Source: Apium graveolens (Eukaryota; Streptophyta; Magnoliopsida; Apiales; Apiaceae). Taken from it: 64,000 nucleotides of DNA. A program made the position numbers and the translations under genes. Positions 1 to 11,776 of the stretch are shown piece after piece. The notes under the pieces were generated by a model. That model ran no database searches. It saw only the letters and a list, made by a program, of their open reading frames with translations, and was not told the DNA's origin. Numbering within the stretch: the first letter of the stretch is position 1; each line of letters starts with the position of its first letter. The stretch lies in assembly GCF_009905375.1 (NCBI RefSeq), contig NC_133653.1, positions 96,088,609 to 96,152,608 of the forward strand. The letters are read 5' to 3'.

Positions 1-1638
1 CTTAGAGATAATATTCTTTATGGACGTGGTGCTTTAAATAATGGTCTGTATATATGTGACATAATTTACTTCAGATTGAACAAACTAATAAAAGAAAAGG
101 GATGATGAAAATCTCACTTTATAGTGGCACTACAGTCTCCATTTAGTAGACATGGAGAGAGGACTGCAAATTTGCTAGGATTGGTACACACAGATGTATG
201 TGGACCAATGTCTACGCAAGCCATGGGTGGATTTTCATACTTCATTACTTTCATGGATAATAGATCTTGATTCGGATATGTGTTTGATGAAACACAAGTC
301 TAAAGCCTTTGAAAAGTTCAAAGAATATAAGTATGAAGTGGAGAAACAAACCAAACATAGTATTATAATTTTTCGATTAGATCGAGGTGGTGAATACTTG
401 AATGGAGAGTTTCTGGATTATCTCAAAGTAAATGGTATAGTCTCCCAGTGGACGCCTCCAGATTGGTATCTGAAAGGAGAAATCGAACTCTGTTAGACAT
501 GGTTCGGTCCATGATGAGCTATGCAAATCTTCCAGTATTCCTATGGGGTTATGCATTGGAAACCTCAGCATATTTACTAAATCAGGTGCCTTCCAAATCT
601 GTTCCTCAAACTCCGTATGAGATATGGAAATAAAGGAAACCGAGTCTTAAACACGTTAAGATTTGGGGATGTCCAACTTATGTCAAGAAAGTTGACCCAG
701 ATAAGCTGGAATCTCGATCCGTAAAATGTAGTTTTGTGGGATATCCTAAAGAGACTTTAGGGTATTACTTTTACACCGATCATCGGGTGTTTGTCTCCAA
801 ACATGCTACCTTCTTGGAAAAGGAGTTTATCCTTGAAGGAAACAGTGGGAGCAAAATTGAACTTGATGAAGTTCAAGAAGCACAAACTACTACGGATCAA
901 GTGGAAACACCTGTTTCTGACTGAACAACCTTTTGTGGAACAGCCCATTCATAGATCAGGGAGAGTGTCTCGCCAACCTGAGAGGTAATATGGCCTTGTC
1001 ATTGAAAATGACAATGAGTTGTCGATCATTGATGATGACGACCCTGTGACCTATAATGAGGCTATGAGTAGTGTTGACTCAGAGAAATGGCAAAGTGCTA
1101 TGAAATCCGGAATGGAATCTATGTATACGGTATACGTAAGAATGATTAGAGCAGATGGCCAGGTGGAGACCTTTAAGGCCAGGCTTTTGGCAAAAGGATT
1201 TAAACAAAGGCAATGGATTGACTTTGATGAAACCTTTTACCTCTAGCCCTGTTAAAATCAGTTCGGATTTTGCTTGCGATTGCCGCTTACTACGACTATG
1301 AGATGTGGCAAATAGCCAGATGGTTTTCTTTCCAAGAGAAAAGAAAACCTAGTGTGTATGCTGCTGTGAACCATATGTGGTTTAAAGCAAGCTTCTCGAA
1401 AGATGGAACATTCGTTTTGATGAGACAATCAAAAAGTTTGATTTTATCAAAAAACGTAGATGAACCATGCGTCTACAAAAGGGTTAGTGGGAGCGCGGTA
1501 ACATTTCTTGTATTGTATTGAATTAGAGTTGACACACATAACAACATAGAAGACCCACTCACAAAGCTACTTTATGAAAGTCACTTTGATCGTCATAAAG
1601 ACAAGATGGGTATTAGATACCAGAGTGATTGGCTTTAG
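1..1638 (+). pseudogene. Copia pol remnant of element A (integrase, RT, RNase H end)
   Basis: Order of copia domains is seen in pieces. Integrase core starts near 184 (HTDVCGP) and continues with RLDRGGEYL near 376, where the family usually has Ser in place of the first Leu. The integrase C-terminal part (IWGCPTYVKKV) follows to about 920. Reverse transcriptase begins near 1060 (SEKWQSAMKSGMESM) and includes KARLLAKGFKQ near 1175. Large parts are missing: the RT centre is deleted near 1315, and the text jumps from VSGSAVTFLVLY (to 1520) straight to the end of RNase H (DPLTKLLYES, 1550 onward). The final stop TAG is at 1636-1638. Stops and frameshifts occur throughout, so no function remains. 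Confidence 0.85.
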
Positions 1639-1652
1639 AACAAGTGGGAGAT

Positions 1653-3312
1653 TGAAAGGAATATGTCCTAAGTCTAATCATGTATTAGGATTTAGGAATA
1701 ACTTTTATGTAATCTGTTTTGATTTCATTGTTATTAATAAAAGACTTGTTTTATTTTTATTACGGGCTTTATCTATTTAAGTGTTTAAATAAGATATACC
1801 ATAGTTTAGAGTAAAGCTTTTTATGGATTATGATGAGATCATAATAGTGAGACCTACAAGATGATAACTCTAAACTTAAATAGTTCCTGGTCGTAGGATT
1901 ACTAACTGGTAATTAATAATCCGCAGAGATCAGTACATACTATGATTGCTTCATTATGAAGGATGTCTGTTCTCATAGACATTTGTGTGGTGACACTATA
2001 GCTAGTATGTAGGAGCTTATTATAGAATAAGTTCACTGAACATGACTCGCCCAACTGAACAACTGATGGAGTTCACTCACGTGTCAGCAGTTGTTCACAT
2101 AGTGATAGTTGTACAAGTATCCTTAGACTTGAGGTCATCATAGTCATCTTGTGTATACTGAACTATGCTTTGGTTTAGTTCTTAGTCTCCAGGGACAATT
2201 ATTAGGGCTCTACTGGGTATAGGAATTTGTACACGAAGATAGTGTATGATCAATAAAGGATCTACCCCTTCCAGTGAAGGAAGCGAATGTTCAAGGCTGA
2301 TCCACTTATGCTAGTTCAGGAATCTCTGGCCATAGTGAATGAAATTAGAAAGGAGTTTCTAATTTGCATAGAACTACGCATAATAAATGGTAAGCAAGTG
2401 ATTGAATTAGATAGGCTTGACACGAGATCCATGCCTTGTATTTAATCGGGACATTGTAGGGTAGAAGGAGTTTATTGTACGGTAACTATTCACTGAATAG
2501 GTTCTTGGTATTCTAAGCAGTGAATTCATATTATCTGGATAGTCGCGATATGCTGAGAAGTATCCCTCACGATGTAGAATAAATGTGATTAATTAATTAA
2601 TCATATTTAATAAATTAGAGAATTTATATAAATAATGATAAAATAGTTTTATTATTATTTATTTCTACTACCGGCTTAATATTGAACCTACAGGGTCACA
2701 CCATAAAAAGAGAATGATTTAATGGTGGAGGAATTAATTAATAATGGCTAATAATTATTTATTTGTGAAATAAATAATTAATTAGAAAATTTAATAATTG
2801 ATTAAATGAGATTTAATTGATTATAAATTAATTAAGAAAAGTTCTTAATATTATTAATTAAGGATTTAATTTTTGGAAATTAAATCAAGAGAGAGAATTA
2901 TTTCTAAAGTGTTTAGAAAAAGGATTAATAATTAAAAGGTGTTTTAATTATTAATGAGAATAATAAATGGGATAATAATAATATTATTTATGAAAAATTT
3001 CAGCTGAAAATTTTGCCTATAAATATACTATTATAGACACTATTTCTCATTCGAACCCCAAAAACCCAAAAAGTTTGGAAAACCCAATTCTCTCCACCTC
3101 CTTCCTCCTCCTTAACATCGTTTTCTTGGTGGATACCGGTGGAGTGCTTCACACTTGGGGAGCAACTGCTAAGGATCTCTGATCGTTGTCTCCGAATTAT
3201 TTTAAAGGTTAGATTCGATCCCTATGTTTTTACCACGATTTATATGCTTTTATTTGGATTTTGTATGAGTAAAAGTGTTTTGCCATGCCCCGCAGCGATT
3301 AAAAATCCGACA
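1653..3312 (+). repeat. 3' LTR of copia element A
   Basis: The LTR begins with TG directly after the polypurine stretch GTGGGAG (1644-1650) that follows the pol stop. It ends near AATCCGACA at 3312. It has a polyadenylation-type AATAAA at 1736-1741 and a TATA-like box at 3018-3025. A perfect 13-bp inverted repeat, TAATTATTTATTT, with a 3-nt loop lies at 2752-2780. The 5' LTR is outside the window, so age cannot be read from an LTR pair. The start lacks the usual TGTTG form and may have lost three bases. Confidence 0.75.
3018..3025 (+). promoter_or_regulatory. TATA-like box in LTR of A
   Basis: TATAAATA lies in the last third of the LTR, followed by a C-rich leader with AACCCCAAAAACCC. This is the expected place for the LTR promoter. 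It is a sequence match only. Confidence 0.45.
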
Positions 3313-4163
3313 AGAAGGAGTTTATTGTACGGTAACTATTCACTGAATAGGTTCTTGGTATTCTAAGCAGTGAATTCATATTATCTGGATAGTCGCGATA
3401 TGTTGAGAAGTATCCCTCACGATGTAGAATAAATATGATTAATTAATTAAATTATATTTAATAAATTAGAGAATTTATATAAATAATGATAAAATAGTTT
3501 TATTATTATTTATTTCTACTACCGGCTTAATATTGAACCAACAGGGTCACACCATAAAAGAGAATGATTTAATGGTGGAGGAATTAATTAATAATGGCTA
3601 ATAATTATTTATTTATGAAATAAATAATTAATTGGCAAATTTTATAATTGATTAAATGAGATTTAATTGATTATAAATTAATTAAGAAAAGTTCTTAATA
3701 TTATTAAATAAAGGATTTAATTTTTGGAAATTAAATCAAGAGAGAGAATTATTTCTAAAGTGTTTAGAAAAAGGATTAATAATTAAAAGGTGTTTTAATT
3801 ATTAATGAGAATAATAAATGGGATCATAATAATAATATTTATGGGAAAATTTCAGCTGAAAATTTTGCCTATAAATATACTATTATAGACCCTATTTTTA
3901 TTCGAACCCCAAAAACCCAAAAAGTTTGGAAAACCCAATTCTCTCCACCTCCTTCATCCTCCTTAACATCATTTTCTTGGTGGATACCGGTGGAGTGCCT
4001 CACACTTGAGGAGCAACTGCTAAGGATCTCTGATCGCTGTCTCTGAATTATTTTAAAAGTTAGATTCGATCACCATGTTTTTACCACGATTTATATGCTT
4101 TTATTTGGATTTTATATGTGTAAAAGTGTTTTGTCATGCCCCCGCTGCGATTAAAATCCAACA
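3313..4163 (+). repeat. Tandem partial copy of the A LTR
   Basis: These 851 bases repeat 2463-3312 almost exactly: both start at AGAAGGAGTTTATTG and both end at the LTR end. Differences are scattered (about 3% by eye), so the duplication is not recent. The copy lacks the first 810 bases of the LTR. It holds a second TATA-like box at 3870-3877 and the same AT-rich hairpin. Unequal recombination between LTRs followed by loss, or slippage, would explain it. Confidence 0.85.
3870..3877 (+). promoter_or_regulatory. TATA-like box, second LTR copy of A
   Basis: TATAAATA at the same place in the duplicated LTR segment as the box at 3018-3025. Confidence 0.4.
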
Positions 4164-6767
4164 ATGAGTGTTATGGGTGAAATCTTGATGATTAAGTTAA
4201 ATAGATTTAAGGTTGGTTGTTGTTGTCTCAAGAACATGATGTTCTTGAGAGGAGTTTGTGTGTTGATGATGATATGATGATTGTTGGTGGTTGTGTTAAG
4301 AGTTAGGGCGTAGACGAAACCACGAATGTAAACGTAACTCCGTTGAACCATCAAATCGTAACTTTAAGTTTCTGCAGAAAGTCCCGAAGTTGTAAACTGT
4401 AGTTTCTTGAAAAATAACCTTTTTTAGGATAGAGAATGTTATAAGGATCATTTAGGCGCTTGAATCGCTTGATTCCTATTTACAGATCAAAAGTTATGGT
4501 CGTTTTACTAAAAGTGATTTACGCGACAAAAACTGCTAGAAATCACGAACTTTGAAAATATAAAGGATAGATTAAAAGTGTTCATAAATCATGAAATTTT
4601 GACAGTAACATATTAAGTTTCCTAACTTCCATAAAAATATCAAGTAAAAATAATGATTTTTCAATTTTATAAAAATATCAGAGCCAAGACCGCGCGAGTA
4701 GAAACTGAGAGAATCCATAAGCGGAGCCAACGACGATAATAAGAATGAACCTAAGATACTTAGAAAAATGAAGTGACCATAATGTGAATATGACTTAAAG
4801 GAATAATAAGGGTAGTATAAGTTGAGAGGGTGCATAATAAGTAGCACATGAGTGCGAGTCGCCGTAAATTAGAACGGGACCTAACGAAATGAATTGGGTT
4901 ATGGTTAAAGATTTCTGAGCGAAACCTAGCGCATCCTCCACCTCCAGATAGCCAGGCAAGTTTACGAACCCAACTCCATTTTACTGTTTTGTTGTGAAAG
5001 GATTGTTTTACTATCATTGCATAAATACCATGTTTGCCATGGTACGTAGTTGTTGAAGTTTCGCATAATATAGCGATGTTGTACGATAAGTATATATCGT
5101 GAAATGTTATTTCGCTTTAAGCGTGACGTATTATATAAGACCGAGAGTCGGTCAGGATTTAAGATAAAACCCGGAAATCATTCCGGTGATATTATAGGAC
5201 AGTTATAAGTCCATAGTAGTACGTTTTAAAGGGACTCAAGGTCCACTTACGAAACATTAAAACACCTCGAACTTTTATTAAAACGATTTCCCAACGATCA
5301 TATTCCCTCAACTATATTTTATTGTTCGAATAATAAATATTACGTACTTATTCCTTTATCATGGAAGTAGTATACCCCAATAATTATTTGTTTCAAACCT
5401 GATTAATCATTAAAGATTAATAATTATGTAGACACAAACTAGTTGAGGAATATTATTTTTAAATATTCTTTTAAAGAGTAAACTCATTCGAGGTTTAAAT
5501 TATGTATCGATCATTATGTAATTATTTATTATTTATGAAAAGGTTTATTATTGATTTAAAAATCATAGATCCTGATTTAAAACATACCTTCTGATTTCGG
5601 AATATCATTTGAATAATTTCAGATCGTCGGTAAATATTATCCCGACTTATTAATATTTTGAGTATGGTTTCAAGGAGAAACTTTTTCCCCTTATTAATTA
5701 TCTGTTGACAACGGTCAACTCACATCCTTAGTACTTCCTCCGAAACTTTCGGAAGTACATATATATATACAGTAAAGCTATGCCTATCCACAAGCAAAAT
5801 GCTTGGAGGAACTTCGATGTGGTTCGAGTTCTCGAGATATGATAGGATTTCCTAAAGGACAGAGGAGGGGTAGGATCCAAGTACTTCGTGTATTGGATAG
5901 ACTACAATATGTACCTATGGACCTGCGAAGTGTGTGGATACCCGAAATGAGGACACATAGCCCGTATGGGGCAAGGGTGATAACCAAGATGTGAAGGTCC
6001 CTCTACTAGTAGAAAAGGTTACTATTATCGTATTACGACTGATCATCGTATACGGTGGCTCCAACGAGTTTCCTAATTCTTCCAATTGAAATTGCGATGC
6101 AATACCGTAACCCAAGCCTAGGTGCTGGGATTATTATTAAGGTATTCGCGGGATCTTAAAATCCCTTAAAGAATTGTTTTCATAAGATGGTGTGTATCAT
6201 CAAGGAAAAATATTTTCGAATAAAACATAATTATCATATATGATGTCATCATACAGTTATTTTCATATTGTACTTTATTATGCTGGGCATTATAGCTCAC
6301 ACTTGTTTTCTTAAATTGACACAACACAACAGTGAATCAAGATGCCTACCATGAGAACCACAGCGAGGAAACGGGTAGGATGGCCAGCTGTTCTGTAGAT
6401 TGTTTGGTGTTGTACCACAGGTAGTCAGGATAAGTTGGATTAGTTTTCAGTTGTTTATAGTTTGGCTTACTTATAAGTATGACTTATATAAGGTAAGAAA
6501 CAAGAAACGTATATTTGGCCGGCGGACTAGCCTTACTTAAAGGTTCCTCCCCGGTAAGATTAATTACTTTTGGGTTGTAATAAATATCACTTGATAGTTG
6601 GCAATTACTCTAGTTATGATGGTTCGTTTCCAAGACAATAACCTGTAAGTGTGTGTGTGATAAGTGTGGGGTCATGAAGCGTGACTATTTATATACTGTA
6701 GTGTGAGTTTTGTGAGTTTAGATGGCGTGGCCTCCGAGATTCCTGACCCCGGGTTTTGGGACGTCAT
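4164..6767 (+). repeat. 5' LTR of H, right part
   Basis: This segment is the 5' LTR of H downstream of the element A insertion. It aligns to the 3' LTR pieces 26843-27837 and 53179-54823. Its end reads GACGTCATA where the 3' LTR has GCGCCACA. Divergence by eye is uneven: about 6% over the first 620 bases and about 2.5% over 5157-5790. A 20-odd base gap relative to the 3' LTR lies near 5909. No gene is seen; the short frames near 5784-6115 are LTR sequence. Confidence 0.88.
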
Positions 6768-6772
6768 ATAAA

Positions 6773-6784
6773 TGGTATTAGAGC
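6773..6784 (+). other. Primer binding site of H
   Basis: TGGTATTAGAGC sits five bases after the 5' LTR. It matches the initiator tRNA-Met primer site TGGTATCAGAGC except for one C to T change. It primes minus-strand synthesis in this class. Confidence 0.75.
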
Positions 6785-6978
6785 CTTAGGTTATCAAATT
6801 TTGGAAACGATAGGACATAAAATACGTAGACATAAGAATAATAAAATAATCAATTAGAGCTCAAGTCGAGTTCGTCGTCGGGCTACACGGGTAGTCTTGA
6901 CTGTTTTACCCTCAAGGGAATTCCAACTCTAAGTTAGTAACACATTGCCTATTTTTTCAAGTACCAGTGGAGCTTAGG

Positions 6979-7623
6979 ATGGAGGTTTATCCTGTTGATG
7001 ATGTTATGATTCCTGAGCATGACCCTATTCCCGAGCCAGAGAGCCCACCTATTGATGTTTCAGAGGATGACCCTACTGAGGATGTCCTAGAGGAGGAGAC
7101 TAACCTTCCTGTCCCCATAGCTAATGGCGTAGTATAGAGGGATGTAGAAATGTACCCTCACCAGGCTATTCGCTCTCCTACACCACCCCCAGGGATCCAG
7201 AGCCCTATGCCCTATACTGATGATGATGATGAGGAGGCGATACGTGCACAGTTCCACGAGGTTCATGACATATCCTCTAGCGACCCAGATTCACCTCTAC
7301 CACCACCGGAGACCGTGCATGTAGCCGTACACGACTGGGTAATGGGTCAGCTTAATGCTGAGATCACTGCGGCATTTGCTCGCATTACGGAGTGACGCCA
7401 GACACTGACAGCTGAGAGAGCCACCCGACTAGGATACCCAGGAGATTTCAGAGCTGCTTATCCAGCCATAGCTCGCAGAGAGATTGCTGGGATCGAGCTC
7501 CGTCCCAGTGTTCAGATGAGGATGACAGCAGTGGGAGGATACATCCCGGTAGTTGATGCAGAGCTGATGATTGCAGGAGCGATGAGGAGGGTGCATGACC
7601 TCACTCGCAGTGATAGTGACTAA
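6979..7623 (+). pseudogene. Leader ORF of H (between primer site and gag)
   Basis: One frame runs from ATG 6979 to TAA 7621-7623, 215 codons, broken only by an in-frame TAG near 7135 and TGA at 7393-7395. The first half is acidic and Pro-rich (for example EHDPIPEPESPP and IRSPTPPPG); the second half is mixed and ends AMRRVHDLTRSDSD. I recognise no domain. It precedes gag by about 370 bases. B and D have different, shorter reading frames at the same place, so an extra ORF here appears to be a habit of these elements. It may encode an accessory protein or be a by-product of leader composition. Confidence 0.55.
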
Positions 7624-7991
7624 GTGACTAGTGTCTAGATATGGACCTTGAAGAAGGCTGGGTGACTTGTCACCAATTTTGATAGGATATCTAGTAGTAG
7701 ATAGCGTTCCTAGCCCTTCAGGGTACACGGCTTATGTATTTTCATTTCAGTATTCAGAACTAGTAGTGATAGATTGTAATCAGGCATGTATGAACTCGGC
7801 TAGTTGTTTCATCCCCAAGATATAAATGGGAGATCTTATTAATATATATCTAAGCAGTTATTAAGAAATGATGTCTATATTATTGCACTTTATAAAAACC
7901 TGCTAGATAATAAATGACATGCTTACATACGAATAACATAATCCAACTGTTATAATTACAACTATGTTGACCAATTTTCAATATCAGAACA
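7624..7991 (+). other. Non-coding leader between leader ORF and gag of H
   Basis: No convincing ORF, AT-rich toward the end. I see no strong structure or repeat. It is the untranslated stretch before gag. Confidence 0.6.
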
Positions 7992-9593
7992 ATGCCACCC
8001 CGTAGAAGAGGAACCAGGGCACATCCCGAAGAATCTGTTAACCAACAACGATGTGAACCTGACCCTGTAGTGAATGAGGAAAGTGAAGAAGACCTAGACT
8101 ATAATGAATATGATGAGGAAGAATATGTAGAAGAAGAGGCTGAGGATACCCATCAGGGAGGAAACCCCATGAATGAATTTATGGAACTGTTAAGAGCAAA
8201 TATGAACCAACAGCCTATTCCACTACAGCCACATGCTGCCCAACAGACTGCAACTACTGCCTTTAGAGCCTTCAAATCTCTTAAACCTCCAGAATTTCTA
8301 GGATCTGCCGACCCCGTTGAAGCACGGGCCTGGCTCAAGAAGATAGAAAAGTCCTTCGAGATACTAGGAGTTGAGAAACGACATAAGACTATTTTCGCTT
8401 CTTACATGCTAAAAGAAGAAGCTAACTACTGGTGGGAGTCCAAATGAAACCTAGAGACTGATGCTGTGATTCCATGGGATAGATTTACCCGACTGTTCTT
8501 AGACAAGTATTTCCCTAGGTTTATGGAAACCCAGATGGAGATTAGGTTTCTGGAGTTAAAATAGGATAAGATGACTGTGGCAGAATATGAGGCCAAATTT
8601 ACTGAGTTGTCGAGATTTGTTCCTGAGTTCGTGAATACCGAAGAAAAGAAAGCGTGAAGGTTTTAGCTTAATCTGAAACGGTGGATACAGAACTGAGTAG
8701 CAGTGTTAGAGCTGACAGACTATGCCACCTTAGTGCCAAAAGCCTCGATTATTGAAGCTGGCAGTGAGCAGAGTGTGAAGGAGAAAGAAAATAGGAAAAG
8801 GAAGATAGGAAGCCAAAGAATAGGAACCGGGAATAGGAGCCTTCCGAGCAGGTTCTCCAGGGGAGCGGTGTCCCAACCTGCACGAGGCCCCGGATTCAGA
8901 AAGGCCCCGAGTGAGAGTGTTGGCCAGGGCGGCGGAAAATATAGGGCAACATTTCATAGACAACCCCGTGCCCCAATACCAGAGCGCCATACCTGTAAGA
9001 GAAGACACCTTTGGATATGCAACCAGGCGAGAGCCCCTCTGAAATGTTACAGGTGTGACCAACCCGAACACCTTGCCAACAACTATCCCCAATATAGCAA
9101 GACATATTTCCAATGTGGGAAAGTAGGACATATGAGGAAGGATTGCCCGATAAAGAAGCCCCCAGTCTCAGGTATGAGCATAGCTGCATCCAACCGACCC
9201 CCAGCTGCTAGGACCTTCAACATGACTATTCAGGATGCTGTCCGAAATACTGACGTGATAACAGGTACCCTTTTGTTAAATTCCGAACATGCAAATGTCC
9301 TATTTGATTCTGGAGCAACCAAGTCTTTTATATCTCAAGATTTTGCTAAAAAGTTAAAACTTAATGCCATACCCTTACGTGAGATATTACGAGTGGAAAT
9401 AGCAAACAAAGAAATAATTCCTGTAAATCAAGTACACCCTAAGTGCAAGTTGAAACTAGAAGGAAAGATCTTCGAGGTTGACCTAATCCCATTCACGTTA
9501 GGAGAATTTGATGTAATCTTAGGAATGGATTGGTTATCCAGTGACGGAGCGCAAATAGATTATGAACGGAAGAAAGTAAAGATAAGAGTGTAA
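7992..9593 (+). pseudogene. gag and protease of H
   Basis: ATG 7992 opens gag (MPPRRRGTRAH). An acidic N-terminus with EEEYVEEEAEDT is followed by the retrotransposon gag core, with YWWES near 8426-8440. In-frame stops occur at 8445, 8563, 8656 and others. Two CCHC knuckles are recognisable near 9041-9150, but each has lost one Cys: one reads CYRCDQPEHLANNYP (last Cys gone), the other YFQCGKVGHMRKDC (first Cys gone). The aspartic protease follows with LFDSGATKSF near 9300 and LGMDWL near 9520; this part is open to the stop at 9591-9593. Gag packages RNA and the protease cuts the polyprotein. It is inactive here because the chain is broken upstream. Confidence 0.88.
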
Positions 9594-11776
9594 AATGAAA
9601 AAGAAGTAGTGTTTAAAGGTCAATGATAGAAGCAGAAATTTCTAACCATGCTACATGCAAAAAGATTGTTAAGGAAAGGTAACGAGGCCTATTTGGCTTA
9701 TATGATAGATAGCAAGAAGGAAGTCCTAATATACAGGACATACCCATAGTAAATTAATTCGAGGATGTATTTTGGGAAAACTTACCAGGATTGCCAGCTG
9801 ACCGAGAAATAGAGTTTGCTATAAAGTTAGCACCAGGAATGGCACCAGTATCCAAGGCCCCATATAGGCTAGCCCCAGTTGAGATGAAGGAACTAGCTTC
9901 TCAACTGCAAGAGTTATTAGATAATGGAATGATAAGGCCCAGTGTGTCGCCATGGGGAGCGCCAGTACTGTTCGTGAAGAAAAAGAACGGTAGTATGAGA
10001 TTATGCATAGACTATCGAGAGCTGAATAAGATGACTATAAAGAATAGGTACCCTCTCCCCAGAATTGATGACCTATTCGTCCAACTCAAGGGAGTTGTAC
10101 ATTTTTCCAAAATAGATTTAAGAACAGGATATCACCAGTTGAAAATCAAACCGGAAGATATACCGAAGACTGCTTTTCGCACTAGGTATGGACATTATGA
10201 GTTCTTAGTTATGTCGTTTGGGTTAACCAATGCACCCGCAGCCTTTATGGATTTGATGAACAGAGTGTTCAAAAAGTACCTGGATATATGAGTGATAGTT
10301 TTTATCGATGATATTCTGATCTACTCAAAGACGGAGCAAGAACACGCAGAACATTTGAGGATAGTCTTAGAAATTTTGAGGAATGAGAAATTGTATGCCA
10401 AGTTCTCGAAGTGCGAGTTTTGGTTGAGAGAAGTTCATTTTTTAGGACATGTGATGAGTAGCAAAGGAGTTTTAGTCGACCCTGCCAAGATAGAGGCAGT
10501 ATCCAATTGGGAAAGACCAACTACCCCAACGGAGGTTAGGAGTTTTGTGGGTTTAGCAGGATATTATCGAAGGTTCGTGCAAGATTTTACTAAGATAGCC
10601 GGTCCACTGACTAGACTTACCCGGAAGACAGAAAAGTTTGTATGGACAGAGAAATGTGAGGAGAGTTTTCAAGAACTGAAAAAGAGGATGGTGTCAGCAC
10701 TAGTGCTCGCTCTTCCCGATGAAAAGGGAGAGTTTGTAATATACAGCGACGCATCGCTTAAAGGATTAGGATGTGTACTGATGCAGCACGGCAAAGTTAT
10801 AGCATATGCCTCTCGGAGAATTAACAGCCATAGTGTTTGTCCTAAAAATTTGGAGACACTACCTATACGGTGAGAAATGTGAGATCTACACTGACCATAA
10901 AAGCCTCAAATATATTTTCACTCAAAAGGAACTAAACATGAGATAGAGGAGATGGTTAGAGTTGATAAAAGACTACGACTGTGAAATTTTGTATCACCCG
11001 GGTAAAGCCAATGTGGTGGTTGACGCCCTTAGTAGGAAGGAAATACTCAAGATGATAATGACATCGGAGGAGTTGATTAAGGAATTTGAGAAGATGGAAA
11101 TTGGCGTGAGGATGACCGGTAGGGGAACGGAAGGATTATTTGAGATTAAGCTAGTGCCAGAGCTGACTAAAAAGATACGAGTATGTAAGGAAAAGAAGAT
11201 GAGTGAGGAAAGAGGAACATTGACCGGTGAAGAAGTGAGATGCGAGAAGGATGAGAAAGGGATCATGAGATATGCGTCCCGAATTTGGATACCAAATGTG
11301 CAAGAGTTAAAGGATGAGCTGCTGCACGAAGGGCACAACTCCAGATATTCAATCCACCCAGGAAGTACGAAGATGTACAGTGACATTAAGGAATATTATT
11401 GGTGGCCTAACATGAAGAGAGAAGTAGCAGAGTGGGTCAGCAAGTGCTTGACATTCCAGAGAATAAAGGCTGAACATCAGCGACCTAGTGGACTGTTACG
11501 ACCCCTAGAGATTCCGAAATGGCCAAGAACAAAGACCAATCATGATGCCATATGGGTTATCATAGATAGATTCACCAAGTCTGCACACTTCCTACCAATC
11601 AACGAAAGATACACCGTGGACAAGTTGGTAGATATTTACTTGAAGGAAATTGTAGTAAGACACGGCATTCCTGTAGCCATAGTGTCAGATAGAGACCCAA
11701 GGTTTAATTCTCGATTTTGGAGAAGCTTCCAGGAATGCGTAGGCACCAGATTGAACATGAGTACCGCTTACCACCC
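9594..11776 (+). pseudogene. RT, RNase H and integrase N-part of H
   Basis: A stop and a frameshift (near 9725) separate this from the protease. RT is nearly complete, with [11 protein letters not shown] near 10002 and the catalytic FIDDILIYS near 10300; a TGA at 10289-10291 lies just before that motif. RNase H keeps [10 protein letters not shown] near 10742 but is deleted near 10825, with a frame change. The zinc-binding part of integrase follows (HPG near 11358; the second CxxC of HHCC reads CLTF). About 13 codons carrying the first catalytic Asp of integrase are missing near 11522. The second Asp is in SDRDPRF near 11688. The frame stops at TAYHP, where element B is inserted. Confidence 0.88.
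11772..11776. repeat. Target-site duplication of B, left copy (CACCC)
   Basis: CACCC flanks B on the left and is repeated at 24957-24961. Across B the integrase text of H continues without loss. Confidence 0.92.

Larger units (their letters stand above)
1..4163 (+). mobile_element. Copia element A, 3' part only (Tork/Angela-like)
   Basis: This is the 3' portion of a Ty1/copia retrotransposon that enters from the left edge. It holds a decayed pol gene (integrase, reverse transcriptase and RNase H remnants) followed by a 3' LTR that is partly duplicated in tandem. It ends with AATCCAACA at 4163. From 4164 onward the sequence matches the inside of the H 3' LTR (26843 onward), so A was inserted into the 5' LTR of H. 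The expected 5-bp target copy ATGAG lies at 4164-4168; the matching left copy is outside the window. The clade call rests on the recognisable pol fragments and is tentative. Confidence 0.85.

Noticed and set aside
4151..5017. Minus-strand ORFs at 4151-5017, with partners near 27345-27699
   Set aside because: Both lie in the same LTR segment of H and differ by frame-breaking changes; no domain is recognised.
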